From Streptantibioticus ferralitis (GTDB lineage: Bacteria > Actinomycetota > Actinomycetes > Streptomycetales > Streptomycetaceae), in the NCBI RefSeq assembly GCF_029223525.1, contig NZ_JARHTQ010000042.1:1-52651 (forward strand): DNA of 52,651 nucleotides, read 5' to 3'. The position numbers and the translations under genes were made by a program. Below are positions 41,501 through 50,500 of this stretch, piece after piece. Numbering within the stretch: position 1 is the first letter of the stretch; every line of letters starts with the position of its first letter. The notes under the pieces are model-generated. The model did not search any database and was not told the origin of the DNA. It was given only the letters and a program-made list of their open reading frames with translations.

Positions 41501-44500
41501 CCGACCCGAAGCCGCCACCTTCGCCCACACCACGTGCGGTTGACCGCGCCACGGCGCCGGTACCGCTGCGCCGATCCGGCCATCGCGGTTCTGGACGGCC
41601 ACCTGCCCAAAGTCCAACTCCCGGGGAGCCTCGCCTGTCAGATCACGCCCGGCAAACGAACCGCCGGTACCAGTCACCTCCGTCGAAGCGTCCAGGACAC
41701 CGTTCTTCACCAGGTAATGAGCCGCCAGCTGGAACAGATTCCCCGCCCGCCCCAACCCGGCGGCCTCGTCCACCATCCCAAGCGCAGCCTCGAAGACGCC
41801 CGGCTCCACCGGGACCGCGGAATCCCTCCCCGCGATCCACCGGACGATCCCCGCCAGATCCAACTCACCCGCACCAAAGACCGGATGACCCACCCGTGCC
41901 CGCTCCAACACCGCGCGGGCCGTGCGCGCCTGCGCCGCTTCCGGCGCAGCCGAGACCGGGTCCGGCTGACTGGGGATCCATCTCCCGACCGGAACATTCC
42001 CCGGGTCGGGGCTGACCAGAACGAGCTTGCGCCGACTGCCCCTGCGCAACTCCCGCGCATCGAACTCACCGTCGGGGGCCCACACTTTCCCCAAGGTCGC
42101 ACTCGCGACCTTCCTCGGCAGGGTCCGAAGCCCCCCGCCTGCACCCGGAATCAGCAGCAACACCTCGACGCGGGAACGCCGCTTCGGATCCATGGCGATG
42201 AGAGCCGCCAATACCTCCTCATCGACCTCCCTGCCACCTACCAGCGGCCGACCCGAAGCCGCCACCTTCGCCCACACCACGTGCGGTTGACCGCGCCACG
42301 GCGCCGGTACCGCTGCGCCGATCCGGCCATCGCGGTTCTGGACGGCCACCTGCCCAAAGTCCAACTCCCGGGGAGCCTCGCCTGTCAGATCACGCCCGGC
42401 AAACGAACCGCCGGTACCAGTCACCTCCGTCGAAGCGTCCAGGACACCGTTCTTCACCAGGTAATGAGCCGCCAGCTGGAACAGATTCCCCGCCCGCCCC
42501 AACCCGGCGGCCTCGTCCACCATCCCAAGCGCAGCCTCGAAGACGCCCGGCTCCACCGGGACCGCGGAATCCCTCCCCGCGATCCACCGGACGATCCCCG
42601 CCAGATCCAACTCACTCGCACCAAAGACGGGATGACCCACCCGCGCCCGCTCCAACACCGCCACGGCTCTTGCGAACACCGGATAACGCTCGTGGTTCAC
42701 CACATCCTCGCCGAACGCCGCGACCAAGGGGGGCGGCTGAGCCATCTGCTCATCCACGCCGGCGTCGGACGAGGTATCCGTCCGCACCTCGCCCTGCACA
42801 CCGCCAGCGGTAACGACCTGCCTGCCAGCAAGAACATCCACGCCAATGTCAGGCGAGGTGTCCATCTGCAACTCGCCCTGCGCATCGCCAGCGGTGTCCG
42901 CCTGCGGGCGCGGGGGGCGTGCCGGGTCGCGGGACACCCAGACCGCGCCATGCCCCACCAGGACCACGTGTGCCGTCCCCCGGCCATCGTGCAGCAGACG
43001 GAACCCGCCGTTCGGCGCCCAAGCCCTGACCCGCAGCACATCGGCGACGATCTGCAGCCCGTCCGCGGCCAGGGAGCCAACGTCCGGCGACAGTATGACC
43101 ATGGGGGCGTCTTCCGGACGCGCCCAGTCGTGACGCATCAGTTCGGCGAACTCGTCCCAGTCATTGACCCTCAGTTCAGAGTCGTCCGCTCCCCTCAGGA
43201 CCGGGAGCCCGGGCCCACCGAGGGTCGCCACAGCCCACCGGTTGGAGCCCCAAGGCATGGCCTCGCGGGGTCCCGCCGGCCGCCCGTCGTCACCGAACAC
43301 ACCGTAAATGTCCAGGTCCGCCGCCGGGGACATGCTGCCGGTGTAGTCGCGCCCTTCCACCTCTCCGGTGGGGCCGTACATCAGCGACCGCTCGTCCAGC
43401 ACACCCCGCCGCTCCAGGTCCAACGCGCCGATAGCCGCCAGGCTCCCAGCCCGCCCAGCGGCGTCAGCCGCCGCCACCAGGTTGAACAACGCGTTCATCC
43501 GCTGAGCGTCCAACGAGGCGGAATCGCCCAGGTGCAGCAACCGCCGAGCCAGCACACCCAGATCGACTCCCGGCCCCGCCAACCGCCCCAGCAACGCACG
43601 GGCATCGCGCACCACGGACGGGCTCTCCGGGACGTACCGGCCCTGGCGCTGCGCCACGTCCGGGGCCATCGGCTGCTGGACCGTGCCCATCCGGCCATAG
43701 GGGTCGGCCTCGGTGACGGCGTCCACGGACGGGGCGGCGGCGGTCTGCACGTCGGTCGATGTGCCGACCGGCACCGCGGTGTTCTGCGGCGGGGTGCTGC
43801 CCTTGGCCACGGACCGCGGGGGTTTGTCCATCTCGGCGGCGCTCAGCGCCGCCTTGACCGCGTCGAGCCCTGTCTGGCGGTGCGGCGCGGGTGCCTCCGT
43901 CGCCTCCAGGACGTCGTACGAGACGCCGTCGGAAGCGGTGCGGCCGCCATGCGCGGTGATGCGCAGTTCGGTTGGTACGGCGTAACGGAACCGGTCCCCA
44001 CCGCCGGCCGGCACAGTGCCAGCCGAGGGGTTCGCCACCTTGACGAGCACCGGGCGGGTCCCGGCCGGAAGCGGCCCGAGCTCGGCCAGGGCGGTCTGCG
44101 GATCGGGGGCCAACGACGTCACGTCGAGCCGGGTCAGGCCGCCCACGTCAGCCTCGGCGGGGACCGGCAGGGCGAGGTAGGCGAGGCCGTTCGACGCCGG
44201 CTGACGGCTCAACGCCTCGGCCGCCATGGCCTGGTGCACGGGGATCTGCTCCAGCAGGCCCGGGACCAGCGCGGCGGCACGCCTCAGCAGATCCTGGTGG
44301 ACCTCGGTGTACGCGGCGCTGCCAGGGTCGAGCTTGGCCGCCTGGTTGGCGGATGTCCGCAGTGCCGGGTCCTGCAACAGCAGCAGCGGCAGGTCGCCCA
44401 GGCTGCCTCGGCGCACCGCGTCGTCGACAGCGCCGCGCACCGCCCCGGCGAGAGCGCCGGGCGACGCCTCCAGCAGGGCTCGGTCCGGTCCGCTGCCGAG

Positions 44501-47500
44501 CAACCGGAGCGCGGTGGCGTACGCCGGGTCGAGGCCGCCTGTTGCGAGCGGGGCAGCGCCGGAGGGGAGGGCGTCGATCGGTGCCGCGAGCTTCCCGTAC
44601 AGCGTCAGGTGTGGCGGGCGCAGATCGCCGGCCAGGTCCTGCGGCACGCTCTCTCCCTGCACGAACAGGGTGTCTGCCAGGCCGTACAGGTGCCTGCCGT
44701 TGCTGGCCAGAGCAGCGGTCAACGCGGCCTGGTTGGCGCTCATGCCGGAGGCACTCAGGTCCGCGACCAGCGCGGCGAACGTACGACCGGTCGTCAGCCC
44801 GTACGCGAACACGGCCTTCACGAACGCCGGGAAGTCCTCGCTGGGCAGCCCCAGGGCGTAGTACAGCGCGTACATCGGCTCGGTGCTCGGCACCGAGCCG
44901 ATGTGGAGCCTGATCCCCCGCTGCTCCAGCAGGCGCCGCTGCGCGGCGTCGTCCGCGGCGCCGCGGCTCTGCGACAGGCCGTACGCGTGCTGGGAGGCGT
45001 CGCGGAAGGCGGTCATCAGCTCGTTGAGCGGCACGTCCGGGCGGTTCGCACCCGGCGCCGGCTGCCCGAGCAATGGCTCCAGCGCTCGGGCGGCCCGCTT
45101 CGCGATGTCGGTCACGTCGGGCTGACGGGACAGGTGTGCGCCGAGCGCGGTCTCGTAGTCCTCGGCGATCGGACCCCACGCGCTTCCGTAGTTCCAGTGC
45201 TGTCCGGTCTCCCCCACGACGTACGGGTCGACGATGTTGGCGGCCACGTCTCGGACGTCTGCCGACCGCGACCGGAAAGGGTTGACGGCTATCTCGGAAA
45301 GGGGCACGGAACCCCATCCGGGGCGCAGATGGGTGCTCTTGCCCCAGAAGCCGACAGTGGTGTTGCCGCCCCGGACGAGGCGGGCCGCGGGCTGCTGGTC
45401 GGCGAACAACTGCGCCGGGGACTTCAGTCCGGGGGGCGAGATGCCGGCCGAGCACTGCCACAGGAGGAGGGACGTCTGTGCGCTCACTCCTTGCGCTGTC
45501 AGTCGCTCGGCGACAGAGCGGCCGCTCTGCGAGCCGCTGATCATTCCCGGGCCGTATCGACCCACTCCCCTGACGCCCTGCGAATCGCCGTGTTGAGCGC
45601 TGAAGACATATCCGTGGGCGCCGTTCGGGCTGCCGGCCACATGGCTGGCAGCCGGCCCGGGAACCCGCGTCCCGTCCGGCTTCTTGCCCGAGTCGGCCGT
45701 CGGCCAGACGTCGAACTCTTTGAGGCGCAGGAGTCCGCGATAGAAGTTTCGGCGGCCCTCGTATTCCTCCAGGTTGTGGTTTTCCAGTCCCGTCAAGGTG
45801 CCGTCGTCGCCGCGCACCTCGCGCATGAGGATCTCGCGGTCCCACGGGACACGGGGCGTCTTGGGCGCGAGTTCGCCGACGACGACATGTGCATACCAGG
45901 GACCCCGTTTCTGGTCACCGCCGAGCCCGGCATGGTCGACCAGCAGCCGGAGGGGCCCAGGAGCCTGCGCGGTGAACTCACCGGGGCTGGGCGCGTGCAG
46001 TGCCGTTTTCCGCAGTGACACCGGCTCCCGCAGCTCCACGAGCACGGGGTGGCCGCTACCCGGCGGCAGCCCCTCCGCCAGCTCTGACAGCTTCCTGAGA
46101 GCGACCCCGCGGTCCGACGTCCACTTCGCGAACGGCGGAAGCTCCTCCTCCCGGCCCGGCGCGGCGTAGGCTCGGTCCGCGGTGAGCAGCGGGCCCGGCG
46201 CGTGGGCCACGTAGTACATCGAGCCGCTGTCGGCCGGCACGGCCGGGCGCCGGTCGAGCGCCTCCTCCGCCATAGAGGCGTGCCCGCGGATCTCACCGAG
46301 CAGCTGCTCGTCCGCGCTGGAAGCCAGCGCGTCCACCGCCTGCCGTACAGCGGCCGGGGACCCGGACGGTCCGAGGGCGTCGCGCAGCGCCGGATCACGC
46401 AGCATCAGCAGCGGCCAAGTCGCCACGTCCGCCGGGTCGGCCTGCGCCCCCGCCTGCCGGATGAGGTCGCGCAACCGGTCCACGGTCAGGCCCGGCTCGA
46501 AGAACAGGGCATCCGGACCCGCGGCGAGGCTCAGCGCATAACGGTGCGCCAGCGGCCCGAATACCGACCGGTGGTCCAGGGCCCCGGGGCCGCGCAGCAG
46601 GTCGCGCATGGCCGCTTGGCGCTGCGGCCAATCCCTGTGGGAGGTGGCACCGGTGCCGGTCCTGGTGACCGGGGCGTGCATGAGTGCCGCCGGGTCGGCC
46701 CAGCCGCCCCGACCGGTCAGGGCTGCGTTCAACAGCCCTTCGGCGGCCCGCTTGTAGGGCTCCAGGTGCGGGGGACTCTCAACGGCATTCTTCGCCCCGT
46801 CCGACGCCTTCTCCGACCGTGCCCAGGGGGCGAGAACGCCGTGGATCCATCCGTGCACCCGCGAGAGGTCCGTCACCCACGGATCGGGTTCCATCTCCCG
46901 GTCCCACACCCCGGCCCGGTGTGACGCGTCGAGGAACCACTCCCACGGCAGGGCGTCCGGCTGCGCCATGTACCAGTGCGCCAGCGCGTCCCGGAACATC
47001 AGCGCGTCCACGTCCGAGCCGCCCACGTGCTGGTAGACGCCGAGCAGCAGCTCGACCTGCCGGGCCTGCTCACGCTGGCTGTCGGTCAGATCGGCGAATC
47101 CGCGGTATCCGCGGGCGTGCATCGCGGCGTCCCACTCCGGTCCGCGCGACCGCGGACCAGCCGGCATCAGCTCCGGGTGCTGCGTCGCATACCAGGCCGC
47201 ACCGCCCATGAACGCCTTCAACGACGACTCGAACCGCTCCCGATCGCCCTTGAGCAGCAGGGGTTGCACGGCGGAGGTGACATCGTCGGAGAGCCTGGCC
47301 TTCGACTTCCTTCCGAAGGAGGGCAGTACCGGCCTCTTCTTCGGGTTCTTCGGGCCGGTCACCCGGCTGGAACCCGCGGGGTGCTGCGCCAGACCGGCCA
47401 ACGCCTGCTCATGGTTGAACAGCGCCTGAACGAACCCGCGCACTTGGCCGGAGCCGCCGTAGTGCTCCTGAGCATGCTTCGCCAGCAGTTCCAGGGCACC

Positions 47501-50500
47501 GCGTGTGCTGGAGTCCACGGCGTCGGCTCCCCGCAGCACCTCGGCGACTGCGCGGCCGTACTCCGCCGAGCGCGCCAGGTAGTCGGGGTCGGCGAACAGC
47601 AGCGGGTACCTCGGCTCATGCACGGCCGACGCCGCCCCGCCGGGCCCCCGCTGCCCGAACACCGGAGCGTACGGGGCGCTCTTCGGCACCTGCTCGGACT
47701 GGACCGGGCCGGACGGGACCGTAGCCGGTCCTGGCTCAGACTGCACCGGGCGCGGGACAGGAGTCGTCGCAGGCTCAGACTGCACCGGCCCGGACGGGGC
47801 GGTGGCCGCGTCCATTTCGGTCTGGGGCTGCGGCAGGGCCTGCGTCTGGGCGCCGTGCTCCTCAAGGGCGGCCGCAGCATCGGGGAGCGTGGCGGACTGA
47901 TATACGCCGGGCCGCGCCGCCGTGGCCGCGGCGGCGCGTGTGACGGTGACGAGGCGGTAGTCGCCATGATGACGGATGAGAAGCGGCACGCCGCCCACAT
48001 CGGTGATCTCACGGCCTCCGGAGAACGTCAGGTCCGGCTCAGTGACCTCGACCTGCAAGGGGAGGTAGCCGGGCGTGTACCGGTTGCGCTCGTTGATTGC
48101 TGCGATGTTCGCCGCCAGCTCCCCTGCCTGGCTGGCATCCAGACCCTCGTTGTCCGTCAGCACCCAGGCCCTGCTGCCGGGCCCCATGACGTGCTCCATG
48201 AGCTGCGCCAGACCGCCTGGTCCCCCCTCCATCGCCCAGGGCCCAGGATGCGGAACGATCACATCGGTGTACGGCACATGCTGCCCGAACCCGGCAAACG
48301 AACCCGCGACCAGCGACACCGACCCCGCACCCGCAGCTCGTGCCATCAGCGGCTGCTCGATGTACGGGACCATCACCGGGTCGTACGCGTTCAGGTTGCC
48401 CCGCAACCGCAGCGCATTCGCCAGGAACTCGACGTCTTCAGGCCCGGCCCCGCCGTCCACCGCGGCGACGACCGTATTGCGCGTGCTCTCCAGCGCGTCC
48501 CGCAAAGCGCTGAAGTCCTCCACCCAACGCAGCCGCTCCCGCTGTCCCGGGTGCAACTGCTGGTACCACGGCGACGCGACGACGTCCGTCCACTCCAGAA
48601 CCCCGGTGGCCTCACCTTGATCGTTGTACTCGACCAGGGTCGGCAACTCCTCCTCATCGTCACCGACGCCTTCATACCGCGCGCCCCCCAGCGGAGCCTC
48701 AAGACCGGAACTCCATTCGACAGGAGCAGCGGCGTCCACCTGGACCTGGTTCACGGAGCCGGACTGCACAGAGTCGGACCGCACGATGTCAGGCCGCACG
48801 GAGTCGGACTGCACGGTGTCGGGCGCCATCGGGTCCCCGCCCTGCCAGGTGGCGGCGGTCGTCGCGGATCCGGCCGCAGTCTGTGTGGGTTCGGCTCGTT
48901 GGTCGCCGTACCGCGTGTACCGCGCGCCCGAGGGCCGCACCGCGTCCTGGGCGGCGGTCGCCGCGGCGCGCGGCGGAATCCGCAGGAAGGCGGTGCCGGG
49001 GGCGGTGGCCAGCGCCTCGTCCTCGATCTGGACCTGGCCACCATGGGGTACGAACAAGCCATCGATGCGGGACGGCGGGAAGTCGATCTCGCCGGGCAGG
49101 TACTCGTCGGTGGCCGTGACGTGCACCGGCTGGCCGAGGGCGTCGGCAACACCCTGGGCCCACCGGAACAGGGAGGCGGGAAGTTCGGCGCTCGGGTAGG
49201 CGATCACCAGCGGCTGACGCCCGGTCCGGCCGAGATGGGGCAGCAGGGCCGCGAACTCCTGGCCGGTGGGCTGGTGACTGCCGCCGAGGCCGAAGACTCC
49301 CGGCGCGCGCCGGGCGCCGGGCGCGACCTGGACCACGAAGGCGTCCTGGCCGAACCGGTCCCGCACCCCGGAGACGTCCGCCGGACTCACGCCGGTCGCG
49401 GGCTCGTCCGCGGATTTGGTGAACACCGCGCCGCCCGGCAGAGGATGGACGAAGAGCCGGCCCAGCGGTTCGAGCGCGGCCAGCGCGGGCTCCCCCGCCG
49501 GGACGGCCCAGCCGACCTCGGCGCCGACGACGCCCGCCTGCGCGCCCTTGCCGCCGAACCAAGGGGTGGTGGCGAACACCGCCATGGCCTGGTCCCGGTC
49601 CGCCTGCCGCCGGTAAACCAAATTGAGCAGCGCGAAAAGAGCCGGTGTGTACCGCGGATCATCCGGCTCGAAAACCACTTGGCCCCCGGGCGGCCGGACG
49701 CCGTCAGCCGGGTACCGCACCGGCTGGGTGACTTCCCCATGCTCACCCATCCGTTGGTACGCCGGCGCCTCCCAGCCGGGTTCGCCCGCCATCCGCAGCG
49801 CCGTGTGCACCAGCCCGAGCGACAGCTTGACCCTGGCCTGGATCTCGCCCGGATCCAGCGTCCCGTCCCACAACCGGAACTCCAGATGGTCGGTGACCTC
49901 GCCGACCACAGCGGAAAAGTTCAACGCGTCGTAGTGCGTGGTGGGCAGCCAGTCCGGGGCGACGGCGTCGGCCGGCCGGCTCTGCTCGCCGGAGGTCTGC
50001 CGCGGCGGGATCTCGGCGGCGTAAGTGCCGCCGCGGTGGGCCTGGGAACGGGTGCTCGTGGCCAGCCGGGCCAAGACCGCCTGGTAGCCGCGGAACAAGT
50101 CGAGCACGGCGGCCGGCAGCGCGGGATTCCTGCCGAACTGGCTGGTTCCCACGTGTACATGGCCGCCCGCGCTGGCGTCGACGATCCCGCCGTGACTTTT
50201 GATGATCTTTATCGCCGTGGCCAGGTCCTGCCAGGTCCGCGGCGTGTCACGCAGAATCGGTGAGACCAGTTCGGCACCGACCGAGGCGTCCCCTTCGAGC
50301 ACCCAGCCGCCCGGGTCCTCCCGATACCCACCCTCCTGCTCGGCCGCCGTGTGGTAAGCACCGATCTCATCCTGCCGGGTGAGCCCCGCACGCTTCAGAT
50401 CGGCGAGGATCTTGTCAATCCCCTCGAAGCGCTTCTCTCGGCTGAACGATTCGGGGAAGGTGAACTCAACCTCCAGACCGAAGGTCATGGCTCCGCGTTC

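Noticed and set aside
40625-46018. 1,797-codon open frame on the plus strand opposite the giant gene, with repeated segments
   Set aside because: It is the mirror of the coding frame in GC-rich DNA and copies the A/B repeat pattern only because it is the complement of those repeats. No ribosome binding site and no domain resemblance.
46976-50263. 1,095-codon plus-strand open frame
   Set aside because: Same explanation: a shadow of the giant gene with a composition (Arg, Pro, His, Gln rich) typical of antisense frames.
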